Below the pieces are notes generated by a model, which had not been told where the DNA came from, did not search any database, and was given only the letters and a program-made list of their open reading frames with translations. A stretch of 64,000 nucleotides of DNA from Molossus alvarezi (lineage: Eukaryota > Chordata > Mammalia > Chiroptera > Molossidae). Position 1 is the first letter of the stretch; every line of letters starts with the position of its first letter. The stretch is from positions 6,882,001-6,946,000 of the forward strand of contig CM073886.1 of assembly GCA_037176705.1 (NCBI GenBank). The letters are read 5' to 3'. Position numbers and translations under genes: made by a program. Positions 52,465 to 63,428 of the stretch are shown piece by piece.

Positions 52465-53120
52465 TATTTTGTAGATAAGGGAGCTAAAGTCAGGGGTGTA
52501 AAATAAGCCTCGCAAGCTGGCACGGTGCCTGGCACAGTGCCTGGCACCGTGGCAGGAGTTCCAAATCCGGGCTTATATAATGCCAAGCCTTTGTTTTGTT
52601 TTTTGCCTGTATGATGCTAACTTAGTAGGGTAACCTCCCTTTATTCCAAACGTGTGTTTCCTGCCAGCTATGATTAGTACTGTTAGATAAGACAACGAAA
52701 GAGAACATGACCTCGTTATAAAGGCTGTACTTGACTAGACAAGTGAGATCTTTCAAATGTGTTGCGTGAGAGAAATATTAAGGTCTTTGGCGGGTATAGA
52801 TAGTTAAGTCTGACCTCAAGATGTGGCTAGATTTTTCACCGATATCCTTGATTATCTCACCCATTGCCCACGTCTCCCCTTTTTGCTTCCACACTTATAG
52901 TCTGCAGGACCTGCCTGCAGTTTGCTGGAGGTCTGGACTGTTCAGAAAAATGGTCTTTGGTACTTGGAAGAGTGAGTCAACCAGACTGCAGGGCAAGGAC
53001 TCCTTGTCTCTTTCTTATACAAAAACATACAAAAACCACGTAGTTACAGAAACTCACGTTAGAGACCCAAGTGCCAAAAAGCAAAGCTCAGTGGATCCCC
53101 TTATTTGGAGTATGTGACTC
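52465..53120. other. Intergenic, no gene recognised
   Basis: Contains a short imperfect repeat (GCACGGTGCCTGGCACAGTG) at 52519-52550. No gene. Confidence 0.4.
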
Positions 53121-53130
53121 CTCTGCCATC

Positions 53131-55323
53131 CATTTTATTTTTTACAAAAAAATATGTTTTTTATTTATTATTGACAGTTCACAGAAGTCCTCCATTTTCT
53201 TCCCCTTTACCCCCCTCCACCCAGTCCCCACCCCACCCCAGGCCTTTCCCACACTATTGTCTGTGTCCATGGGCTGTGCATTTATGTTCTTTAGTTCATC
53301 TCTTCCCATCCCTCCTCTGCCCTCCCCTCTGAGCTCTGTCAGTGTGCTCCATGCATCCATTCCTCTGGACCTATTTTGTTCATCAGTTTATTTTATTCTT
53401 TAGATTCCACAAATAAGTGAGATCATGTGATATTTGTCTTTCTCTTCTTGTCTTGTTTTGCTTCGGATAATACTCTCCAGGTCCCTCCATGTCGTCTCAA
53501 AGGATAAGAGATCTTTCTTTCTTACAGCTGCATAGTACTCCACTGTGTGCAAGTACCACAGTTTTTTTATCCATTCGTCTACTGATGGGCACTTGGGCTG
53601 TTTCCAGATTTTTGCTATTGTAAATAGCGCTGCTATGAACATAGGAGTGCATATATTGTTTCTAATTGGTGTTTCGGGATTCTTAGGATATATTCCCAGA
53701 AGTGGGATTGCTGGGTCCAATGGAAGTTCCACTTTTTAATTGTTTGAGGACACTCCATACTGTTTTCCACAGTGGCTGCACCAGTCTGCATTCCCACCAA
53801 CAGTGCGCTAGGATTCCCTTTCCTCCTCATCCTCGCCAGTGCTTTTGTTTGTTGATTTATTGATAGTAGCCATTCTGGAAGATATGAGGTGACACTTCAT
53901 TGTAGTTTTAATATGCATCTCTCTGATGATTAGTGACCTTGAACATTTCTTTCATATGTCTCTTGGCCATCTGGTGGCCTCTCTGGGAAAGCGTCTATTC
54001 TGGCCCTTTGCCCATTTTTTAATTGGATTGTTTGTCTTCCTGGTGTTGAGTTGAGTTCTTTGTGTATTTTGGAAATTAACTCCTCATCAGATGTATCATT
54101 GGTGAATATATTCTCCCATACAGTGGGTTTCTTTTTCATTTTGTTGATGATTTCTTTTGCTAAGCATTTGCTTTTTAGTTTGATATGGTCCCATTTGTTT
54201 ATTTTCTCCTTTGTTTCCTTTGCCCTAGGAGATGTGTCAGTGAAAATACTGCTACATGAGGTGTCTGAGATTTTACTGCCTATGTTTTCTTCTAGGACTT
54301 TTATGGTTTCATGACTTCCATTTAAGGCTTTTATCCATTTTGAGTTTCTTCTTGTGTATGGTGTAAGTTAGTGGTCCAGTTTCATTTTTTTTTTTGCATA
54401 TAGCTGTCCAATTTTCCCAACATCATTTATTGCATAGACTGTATTTACCCCATTGTATATTCTTGACTCCTTTGTCAAATATTAATTGACCATATTGGTG
54501 TGGATCAATTTCTAGGGGTCTCTGTTCTGTTCTGTTGATCTATATGCCTGCTCTTGTGCTAGTACCAGGCTGTATTGATTAGAATGGCTTTGTAGTATAA
54601 CCTGATATCTGGTATTGTGATCCCTCTTACTTTGTTCTTTCTCAAGACTTTTGCAGTTATTCGGGATCTTTTTTTGTCCCATATAATTTTTTTGGAATAT
54701 TTATTCTAGATCTGCCATTGGTATTTTAATAGAGATTGAATCTGTAGATTGCTTTGGGTAATATGGACATTTTAATGATGTTAATTCTTCCACTCCGTGA
54801 ACACAGTATATGCTCCCACTTGTTTGTATCTTCCTCTGTTTCCTTTTTCAATGTCCTGTAGTTTTCCATATACAGGTCTTTTACATCTTTGGTTAAGTTT
54901 ATTTCTAGGTATCATTTTTTGTTGTTGTTGCAATGGTAAATCGGATTTTTTTTTAGTTTCTCTTTCTGAGAGTTCACTATTGGTATATAAAAATGTCATC
55001 AGCCCTGGCTGGTTTGGCTCAGCGGTTGGAGCATTGGCCTGAGGATCAGAGAGTCCCGGGTCCAATTCCCACTAGGGGCACATACCAAAAAAAAAAAAAA
55101 AGTCATCAACTTCTGGATGTTAATTTTGTATCCTGGTACTTTGCCAAATTTATTTATTAAATCTAGCAGTGTTTTCGTGGAGTCTTTAGGGTTTTCTATG
55201 TACAATACCATGTCATCTGTGAATAAAGACAGTTTTACCTCCTCTTTTCTCATTTGGATGCCTTTTATTTCTTCTCTTTTCTGGTCACTGTGGCTGAGAC
55301 TTATAGTACTATGTTGAATCAGA
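53131..55323 (-). mobile_element. Young L1, 5'-truncated in ORF2
   Basis: About 2.2 kb, reversed: 3' UTR at the left, ORF2 C-terminus at 53732-53400 (IPLLGIYPKNPETPIRNN, CPSVDEWIKKLWYL), reverse transcriptase up to 55331 with an F-x-D-D type catalytic box reading LFTDDMVLY. The frame is broken at several points. Candidate duplication TCTGCCATC (53122-53130, 55324-55332). It inserted just beside an older L1, and a truncated Ves SINE lies inside. Confidence 0.9.
55002..55100 (+). mobile_element. Head-only Ves SINE
   Basis: Only the tRNA-like head (GCCCTGGCTGGTTTGGCTC to CACTAGGGGCACATACC, about 85 bp) followed directly by a pure A tail of about 15. Flanked by TGTCATCA (54994-55001) and AGTCATCA (55101-55108). 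The body and CT-rich part are absent, which differs from every other copy here. Confidence 0.88.
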
Positions 55324-55339
55324 TCTGCCATCTACTTTT

Positions 55340-56378
55340 TTAAAAATTATTTTTATTGGGAAACATCAATGAATAACATTATATAAATTTCAGGTATATA
55401 ACTATAATATGACATCTTTATACTCTAGTGTGTGCTCACTACCCAAAGCCTAGTCTCCTTCGGTCATCATATATTTGACCGCCTTTATCCTCTTTGTCCT
55501 CCCTTCACCCCCTTCCTTCCTGGTAGCCACCATTCTGTTGTCTACATCTATAAGTTTGATTTTTTGTTTATTTGTTGACTTTAAAATAATTTTTTCTTTA
55601 TTGATTTTCAGAGAAAGAGGAAGGGAGAGGAAGAGACAGATAGAAATACTGATGAGAGAGAACATCGATTGGCTGCCTCCTGCATGCCCCCCACTGGGAA
55701 TCGGGCCCACAACCTGGGCATGTGCCCTGACCGGGAATCAAACTAGCAAGCTCTAGGCCTGGGTCTCAACCACTGAGCCACACCAGCCAGGCTATCTGTT
55801 GCCTTTTGTTTTATATTCTGCGTGTGCTTGAAACTGTATGGTTCTTGTCCTTTTCCGCCTGACTTATTTCACTTAGCATGGTATGCTCAAGATCCATCCA
55901 TGTTGTTGCAAATGGCAATATTGCATCTTTTTATGGCTGAGTAGTATTCCATTGTATATATGTACTATGTTTTCTTTATCCAGTCACCTACCAAAGCACA
56001 CTCAGGTTGTTTCCATGTCTTGGCCACTGTGGATAGTGCTGCAATAAACATAAAGATGCATATATCCTTATGAATAAGTGTTCTCAAAATTTTCAGGTAA
56101 GTAACCAAAAGGAGGGATTGCTGGGACATATGGTAACTCTCTTCTTAATTTTCTGAGACACCTCCATACTGTTTTCTACAGTGGCTGTGCCAGTTTACAT
56201 TCCACAGTAGGCAAGGGTTTCCTTTTCTCTACCTCCCCTCTGACACTTATTACTTCTTGTCGTGTTGACAATAGCCATTCTAACAGGTGTGAGGTGGTAT
56301 CTCATTGTCATTTTGATTTGCATTTACCTTTTAACTGTTATGTTGAGCATCTTCTCACATTTATGTTGGCCACCCTTT
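55340..56378 (-). mobile_element. Old L1 3' portion
   Basis: Reversed landmarks: 'aacattatataaatttcaggtatataac', 'cagtcacctaccaaagcacactcagg', 'ggccactgtggatagtgctgcaataaac', 'gattgctgggacatatggtaac', 'aggtgtgaggtggtatctcattg'. No open frame. Interrupted by a Ves SINE and, at its right end, by a plus-strand L1. Confidence 0.9.
55583..55792 (-). mobile_element. Ves-type SINE inside old L1
   Basis: Short subfamily, minus strand. Flanks TATTTGTTG (about 55569) and TATCTGTTG (55793) suggest a decayed duplication. Confidence 0.92.
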
Positions 56379-56389
56379 TAAAATTATAA

Positions 56390-56962
56390 ATTAAAAATTG
56401 AACTTCCATTTGACCCAGTGATTCCACTTCTAGGAATATATCCTAAGAAGCCTGAAATACCAATCAGAAAGAATATATGTACCCCCATGTTTGTGGCAGC
56501 ACTATTTACAATCGCTAAGATCTGGAAACAGCCCAAGTGTCCATCAGTAGATGAATGGATAAAAAAGCTGTGGTACATATATACAATGGAGTACTACTCA
56601 GGGGTAAGAAAGAAAGATCTCTTATCCTTTGAGACTACCTGGAGGGACCTGGAAATATCATCCTAAGTGAAACAAGCCAACAGAGAAAGACAAGTTTCAT
56701 ATGATCTCACTTATTTGTGGAATATAATGAATATAACAGTCTGAGGAATGGGGTAGTCCCAGAGATGTGGAAGAGGGATACAGACTGACAATCCCCAGAG
56801 GAGGGGGGTGGTGGGGGAGAGATAAACCACAGAACTTATACGCATGTATGCATGAACAGTGGACATGGACAACAAACTGGGGAAAGGGCAGGGAGGGAAG
56901 GGGAGGGGGAATCAGTGGGGGGGAAGAAACATCTGTAACAAAAATTAATGAATAAAAAAAGA
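56390..56962 (+). mobile_element. Young L1, 5'-truncated
   Basis: Perfect 11-bp duplication TAAAATTATAA (56379-56389, 56963-56973). Encodes the last part of ORF2 (56418-56666: IPLLGIYPKKPEIPIRKN, CPSVDEWIKKLWYIYT) with an uninterrupted frame, then the 3' UTR ('gaggaatggggtagtcccag', 'gtggacatggacaacaaac') and an AATAAAAAAAG tail. Confidence 0.95.
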
Positions 56963-56973
56963 TAAAATTATAA

Positions 56974-59425
56974 GGTAACTTGTTAGCAAATTATTTTAAT
57001 TGCACATATTATACATGAATATATTTTCCTTAGAAAAATAATTAATGTGTAACAGATAAGGTTAAAGTCCCCTTTAGTTGCCATGGCCAGTCCTGGGCTT
57101 CCCTGCCCCATCCTTGTTCAGTGTGTTTAGAGTATATTCTTCCCAGTGTTTTCCTTTTCTGTTGAATCTGTGTACTGTTGCTGTCTGAACTTCAAAATTT
57201 TTTACATAAATGGTGTCACATTGTACATGTAATTCTGAGATTTTTAGTCATTAAGAGGCAGTTAACACCTCACCAGGAATTATTCTTAGCAAAGACCCAG
57301 GGAGGAAAGCTAATGTTTATCATGGTTCCAGTAGGTGCCATTTACTGCAAGTTGTGGAGGTCTCAGGCTTGAGCCAAAGCTTTATTTGCCCCAGGGAAAA
57401 TTGGGAAATAAATGTCCAGCTGCAGTATATTTTACATAACTGCTTAATAATAATTATAGCACCATGAAAAATAACCATAATAAACATACTTGTACTTTGG
57501 CAAGATAATTTAGTGAGCCATTAATTCACAATTTTTTCCAGTGGATTTTTTCCTCCCTTCTTCCAAGAAGGAAACCAAATTTTGTTCTCTCATCTGAAGG
57601 GTCTCGGTTGGTATAGAAGGAAGCAGAAATATCCTCAAAACAACCCCATCTCTGGCTTTGTTTTTCAAAATCCATTTGTAGTGGAACGTATGTTGGGTCA
57701 TCCTGAGTTCGATGGGAGGAAGGCACATGTGTCTTAGAGGGAGTGGGGACACAACAGTGAAAGTCACGGGAGCAGAACTGTCCCCAGGACTAACAGTGGG
57801 CCGGAGACTGGTATGTCTCCACCCATGTTCCTCTTCTTGCAACACCTGGAGAAGGTAGCAGTATCTCAGAGGGAAATGACCTCATGTGTCCATTCGGACT
57901 GTGGCCTGGAGCTCCCAGCTTAGCCAAGCCCCTGTGGCCCAGCTCTGCAGGCAGCAGCCAAGCACTTATTTGAGAAACCAACAGGGGGACTCAGACAGCG
58001 GTGCTGAGTGCAGTGACCCAAGAGCAAGACTTGAGAGCAGCTACCAGGACATCTGCCTCTAATGGCTGAGCCAAAACTTCGGGCAGGTCCACTGAGCTGT
58101 TGAGGCCCCAGGGCTTTAATTTGACTTAGAAAAAGCCCACGAAGTACCCTGACATTTCTTGCACCTGAGTTGCCGGGCCCCTGTGCTCAGCACTGCACAG
58201 GACCTCTCATTTCAAAGCCCACGGCTGCGCGTGTGTTTCCCCTTTGTAGCCGAAGAAACAGAGGCTCTTGGAAGTGGGGCTGAGCAGTTAGCAAGTGGTG
58301 GGAAGGGGTTCAACCTCCAGCGTGTCTGATGCAGGAACCCATGCCGGCGACCCTCCAAACGAGGCGTGGGCCCGTTAGGGGTTTCGGCGGCGAGCCACGG
58401 AAGCCCGCGCGAACTTGCTCAGTCTGAGGAAGAACATTATTGCGTCACCAAACAGCATGGTTTATGTGAGTCCCACACGCTGTGTCTCTTCTTTCTCTGT
58501 TCTCACTTCGTCTCCTCATAGAGGGCTGTGTGGCCGTTCAGTTGCCCTCCTTGTGATTCCAGGGGAACCCCCTGAGGCTGCTGCAGCCAGGACCACCCTC
58601 GCTGGCGCGCTGCAAGTCCGCTCCTCCATCATTTCCTGCCAAAGCTCTCCGTCCAGTCTTTGTAGCTCCAATGACTGGTTTAGCTTTGGTGATCGGTTTA
58701 ACTGGTGAGGTTTGGTGGCCAAGCTAAATATTGATCCTCGCCCCCAAACATCATCTCCTGGCTCTCCAGGTGCCGTCATGCCTGAGAAATCACCACAGGA
58801 GTCACTCCCTGAGAGCACCCTGTGAATATGCCTTGATGTCCTGGGGGGGGGGGGGTAGCCCCCTCACAGGTAGTCAGGCTCATCATTACCAGGTTGGCTG
58901 CCTGTCAACGGGTAACGTCAGCCATGGTGGGGGTGAGGGGTGGGGCGCAGCCCCGCAGATCTTCCAGGGACTCCAGCTCTGACGATTGGTTTGCTATCAT
59001 AGCACCAAAAAATGCTATGGAAACTAATACTGTCCATCATTAAGCAAGAATAAAAGGTAGATAAAGGTGAAGGAATTCCCGTCTCAGAGTATCTCATTTC
59101 CCAAGAACATTAAGCGACTGAAAAGCATGTTTAGCTTTGTCACCAGTTCCTTGTGCTAAAGATCTTTCTAAATTTTATTCTGGTGACTGATTTGGCCCTG
59201 AACCAATCACTAGCAGTCCAGTGAGATGCAGTGCCCTGATTGGCTCAGCCTTGCTCCTTGGTTTCATCAGTTTTGCCAAAGCGTAAGGGGTTAGGGGTGA
59301 GAGTGGGAGTGGAGCACCTTTCTCAGAGAGATCACTGCTGTTCCTCTAGAGAGGGAAGAGCTGATGGGGAGGAGGCGCTCCCCTGTTGTCTTCGTGCATA
59401 TAATAGTCCAAAGCTTCCTGGGAAA
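56974..59425. other. Intergenic, no gene recognised
   Basis: Mostly unique sequence. 57.1-57.3 kb may be a decayed L1 3' UTR and 58.2-58.3 kb a decayed MIR. A run of 13 G lies at about 58844-58856. Two CCAAT/ATTGG boxes occur at 59200-59245. Open frames on both strands (57.5-58.0, 58.4-58.8 kb) have no domains. Confidence 0.4.
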
Positions 59426-59436
59426 GAATTCATGCT

Positions 59437-59668
59437 GCCCTGGCCGGTTTGGCTCAGCGGTTAGAGCGTCGGCCTGCGGTCCGGAGAGACCCCGGTTCGG
59501 TTCCCGCTAGGGGGGCACGTACCTTGGTTGCAGTTTGTCCCCAGCCCTGGTTGGGTCGTGTGGGTGGCAACCACTCGATGTGTCGCTTTCATGTCGATGT
59601 TTCTCTCTTTCACTCTATCTGAACAGAATATTGAAAAATGTCCTCGGGTGAGGATAAAATAAATAAAT
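59437..59668 (+). mobile_element. Ves-type SINE, long young subfamily
   Basis: Perfect 10-bp duplication AATTCATGCT (59427-59436, 59669-59678). Hairpin CCTCGGGTGAGG present. Confidence 0.95.
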
Positions 59669-59753
59669 AATTCATGCTACGGGTGCTTCTTCTGTTCAAA
59701 GACAATGGGTTGGGGTGAGGGTTGATTCTGAGACCAGCCCTCAGATGATCTTT

Positions 59754-59986
59754 TTTTTTCTTAAATCCTCACCCAAGGATATTTTTTCATTTATCTTCAG
59801 ATAGAGTGTGAGGGAAAGAGAGAAACTTCGATATTTGAGAGACACATTGATTGGTTGCCTCCCAACCCCAACCAGGTTCAAGGACTGAACCACAACCAAG
59901 GTATGTGCCCTTGACCAGAACCGAACTGGTAACTCTCTGGTTCTCAGGCCAACTCTCTAACTACTGAGCCAAACTGGTCAGGGCTC
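59754..59986 (-). mobile_element. Ves-type SINE, long older subfamily
   Basis: Perfect 10-bp duplication GATGATCTTT (59744-59753, 59987-59996). Hairpin variant ATCCTCACCCAAGGATAT at its 3' end. Confidence 0.94.
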
Positions 59987-59996
59987 GATGATCTTT

Positions 59997-60535
59997 CTAC
60001 CATCCACCTTGGTCACAGATTTGAGCCCTAGGGGCAAGGAGATACTGTTTTATTAGTCTTGTGATCAGAGATGGCAAGAAGTAGTGGTGCCTGACTGGGG
60101 ATAATCACAGACTTTGGCTGACATTGACAGCTGCTTGTCTCATACCCAGGATCAGGGCCAAACACCTTCTCATCCTTCCTTTAAGCTAGTGGTGACCACA
60201 TGAAAGCATTCTTGCCAATGAGATGGATGTAAGCAGAGCTTTGCTTTTGTATTAATAAGGCACACTCAGAACTGGCCCTCCCCTTTACCTATCCCTCTTC
60301 TTTCTGCCTTAATCATGGACTTGATGGCTGGAGCTGAAGCAGCTATTCTGTGGCCAAGAGAATCACAGAGACACAGACCCTGATAACATGAAAATGCTGA
60401 AACTATGGCAGAAACTACCTATATCTGGGTATCTTTTTATCTCTTTCTTTTTGATCCTCTTTCTAATATGGTTATTGCTCACAGATTTGTGAGAAAAACA
60501 AATCCTTGTTGTTTAGGTCCTTGTTAAGTAAAGTA
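59997..60535. other. Intergenic, possible LTR remnant
   Basis: 60180-60480 ('gtgaccacatgaaagcattcttgccaatgagatgg', 'ggccaagagaatcacagagac') vaguely resembles an MLT1-type LTR, but I cannot confirm it. Confidence 0.3.
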
Positions 60536-60537
60536 CA

Positions 60538-60676
60538 GTCCATGGACCTATGGACCTACAACACTAGCATCACCAGGTAGTCTGTTAGATGCAGAATGTC
60601 AGGCCTATCCCAGATTCCAGTCAGAATCTATAAGACTTTCAGTTGAGTCGTAGGTACATTACAGTCTGAGAAGCAT
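60538..60676 (-). mobile_element. MER5A-like hAT MITE
   Basis: 'cagtccatggacctatggacctacaacactagcatcaccagg' and 'gttagatgcagaatgtcaggcctatcccag' follow reversed MER5A. Confidence 0.7.
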
Positions 60677-60834
60677 GGATGCAGTAATCATAGGAGTGTG
60701 GTTAATTGCAAACCTGTGCACAGAGGTTGGACCCCACAAGACCAGCACCAACAGTGCTGGGGATATCACAGGCAGCTGGAGTGGAAGGGAAGGGATGTGC
60801 AGGTCAGCCAGGGGCACTAGTGTGTGAAGCATTT

Positions 60835-61040
60835 TTCAGATACTTATTAAATACTTGCAAAGTGTTTACTATGTTCCAGGCACTGTTACAAGCATGTAGT
60901 CAATAGTAGTTTATTTACTCTCCATAGCACCTTTATGATTCATTTCATGAATGAGTAAACTGAGGCAAAGACAGGATACATCATGGAGTTGGTAAGTGGT
61001 AGAGCCAGACTGGAAGCCATGCATTCTGTTTCCAGAGTGT
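60835..61040 (-). mobile_element. MIR SINE
   Basis: 'gtttactatgttccaggcactgttacaagc' then 'tgagtaaactgaggcaaagacagg ... ggtaagtggtagagccagactgg' is MIR reversed. Confidence 0.85.
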
Positions 61041-61044
61041 ATGC

Positions 61045-61560
61045 ACTCTTCCCTGGGGTCTCCCCATGTTCTTTGGAAAGAATTTCAAGAAACCAAAAAA
61101 GCTGGGAGAAAGGGTAGAAGACGCACAAGTAGTCTTTTGCATTCCTACTTGTACTCCCTAGCTAGTGTGGTTTGGGAGGCAGGGACTAAACATTCATGAT
61201 CTCATTTAATCTCCAAAACCTCATTTCATCAGCACATTTGTTCACTGTGCGGTGTGCACCTTGAGCTGGGACTGGGTGGTGAGAAAGACGCTGCTCCTGC
61301 CTCCACACACCGAGGACAGGTGGAGAGCTGGATGTGGCCTGTGCAGGAAGTAAGCAGAGGCGGCACTGTGGGGCTGCAGACGATGCACACCTAACCCAGG
61401 AGGGCTTGCTGGGCATGGACAAAAGCCCCATGAGACCTGCAGGGTGACCAGGGGATATGGACACAGCTGGGTTGTGTCAAATGAGCTTCTGAGAGAATAG
61501 CAAACACAAAGGCCCAGAGATGGCCAAGAAAGCACTGTGCTGGGGGATAGGGGACCCTCA
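61045..61560. other. Intergenic, no gene recognised
   Basis: The minus-strand open stretches 61464-61186 and 61577-61242 overlap in different frames, so neither is persuasive. Confidence 0.4.
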
Positions 61561-61561
61561 T

Positions 61562-61740
61562 ACCATTTCTTTAGCATTCAACCCCAAGGAATAGATATTA
61601 TTAATTCCCATTTTACAGAGGTGGAAGCTGAGGCTCCAAGAAGCTAAGCAATGTGACAGATGTTAGTGTTACACGGCAAGTAAGTAGCAGAGACAGGTTT
61701 ACATCTATATCTGATGCTAGATCTACCTCACTTTGTCCTG
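61562..61740 (-). mobile_element. MIR SINE
   Basis: 'attcccattttacagaggtggaagctgaggctccaagaagctaagcaatgtg' and 'cacggcaagtaagtagcagagac' are the reversed MIR core. Confidence 0.85.
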
Positions 61741-61890
61741 CCCGTTCTACAATAAGGGACCCTATGCCTCCTGGTGTCCAGCCACTTCGACCAATATCTG
61801 GTAATAGCTGGGGTTAAAAGGTGTCCCTGAGGGTTCCTTCATACCTTCTCTTTTTCCTGCTATACTCCTGAACCCTAATGAGCTGTGGGT

Positions 61891-62177
61891 CTTGATTGGC
61901 TGTGCTCAGTAACTAGGTTCAAGGTGATGGTCTTGATTGGCTGTGCTCAGTAACTAGGTTCAAGGTGATGGTCTTGATTGGTTGTGCCTAGTAAACTAGG
62001 TTCAAGGTGATGGTCTTGATTGGCTGTGCCCAGTAACTAGGTTCAAGGTGATGGTCTTGATTGGCTGTGCTCAGTAACTAGGTTCAAGGTGATGGTCTTG
62101 ATTGGCTGTGCTCAGTAACTAGGTTCAAGGTGATGGTCTTGATTGGCTGTGCCCAGTAACTAGGTTCAAGGTTGTGG
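61891..62177 (+). repeat. 41-bp minisatellite, seven units
   Basis: Seven direct units of 41 bp (one of 42) beginning CTTGATTGGCTGTG and ending GGTTCAAGGTGATGGT. Variation is confined mainly to one dinucleotide (GCTCAG, GCCCAG or GCCTAG). Each unit carries one ATTGG, the complement of a CCAAT box. Confidence 0.97.
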
Positions 62178-63240
62178 GTGCTGTGCCTGTCTGTCTACCT
62201 GCCTAGCCTTTCCCAGTGAGATGCATATGCGTTTCCACCCCTGATCCCCAACCCCACACTTGTAGTCATTTTCCACTCACCAATGTGTTAAACAATTTTT
62301 CTAGCTTCTTTGACAAACCACTGGTCTCTTTCTGCCCCACATTCTTCTGTGGCTAACAAGGGGGACCGACATTATCAGGCGGGTTCCTCTGTGCTCTTTG
62401 GACTTGTCACTGACCCAATGCCAAGAGGATGCCAAATGGCAGCCGGTCATCCCAGGCTGAATTAATAAAAGCCTTGCACCCAGAAGCGGGCAGCAGACTT
62501 GAATCAGCCCTTGCCAGGGAGGAACATTCAGTTCTGGGGGAAGGTTGCCAAAGGCAGCCAGTGCAGAGACCGTCCAGAGTGAGGCTCAAAGCCAAATGTA
62601 TGAGTAACACTGGAAGGATTGGAGTTGTGTGGCCTGAGGCAGAGGTGATTCAGGAGGAGACGGCTCGGAACAGGGCTCCAGGGGACTGCAGGGGAGCCCT
62701 CAGGAGCCTGCTCCCTGCCACTTTAGAATCCATTCTTCTGCAGAAGCCAGCCCAACTCTCTTGAGACCCTCTCAGTTCCTCTCTTGCTCCCCTTACTAAG
62801 CTCTTCTCACTTGCCCCTCTTCTCAAACCCACAGTCCTGCTCTCTCTTCTCTCATTTTCACAAATGATTTTGCCTTCTTTCCAGAGAAAATGGAGTTCAG
62901 TAAGAAAAAAGTTCTCTGCACCATCAACTAATTAGTATCTGAACTCATCCTCGCCTCCCTCCCTGTGGTCTTATGGAAGAGAGACTGGACTCCTGCCGAT
63001 GTGATTTCCTCCACCCGGGCTCTGGGGTCCATCCATCAGCCTGTTCCTACTTCTTCAGTGTCTCTCACTCTGCTGTTCTTTCTCGTCCTCCTGTACAAGA
63101 AACTCAACCTCTCCTACTCTAAACAAACAAGCAAGCCTCCTGCTAAACCCACCAGTTGCCACCTTTCCTGTGTTCTCATGCAGGTAATCTTTACATGTCC
63201 CTCCTCTTGCCGGCTTTATACACAAACTCGATCAAATCTT
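62178..63240. other. Intergenic, no gene recognised
   Basis: An open frame at 62429-62764 on the plus strand (111 codons, RQPVQRPSRVRLKAKC) overlaps minus-strand frames and has no recognised family. I do not call it a gene. Confidence 0.4.
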
Positions 63241-63242
63241 CA

Positions 63243-63428
63243 AGCCATAGCATTCCACTGTGTACATGTACCACAGCTATTTTATCCACTCATCTACTGA
63301 TGGACACTTGGCCTGTTTCCAGATCTTAGCGATTGTAAATAGTGCTGCTATGAACATAGGGGCACATATATTCTTTCTGAATGGTGTTTCAGGCTTCTTA
63401 GGGTATATTCCTAGAAGTGGGATCATAT
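63243..63428 (-). mobile_element. L1 ORF2 C-terminal fragment
   Basis: Reads on minus as IPLLGIYPKKPETPFRKN to CPSVDEWIK, the same part of ORF2 as at 53.5 kb and 56.5 kb. The 3' UTR is missing, so it was probably cut by rearrangement or belongs to a larger interrupted L1. Confidence 0.88.

Noticed and set aside
59437..59515. tRNA-like sequences with A and B boxes at many loci
   Set aside because: They are heads of Ves SINEs, followed by the SINE body and A tail. They do not end in a foldable acceptor stem with independent flanks, so I do not call tRNA genes.
61891..62177. Regular direct repeats that might suggest a CRISPR array
   Set aside because: The units are contiguous 41-bp repeats without unique spacers, in a mammalian genome. 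It is a minisatellite.
62429..62764. 111-codon frame near the right end
   Set aside because: Overlapped by open frames on the other strand, no recognised homologue and no regulatory context.
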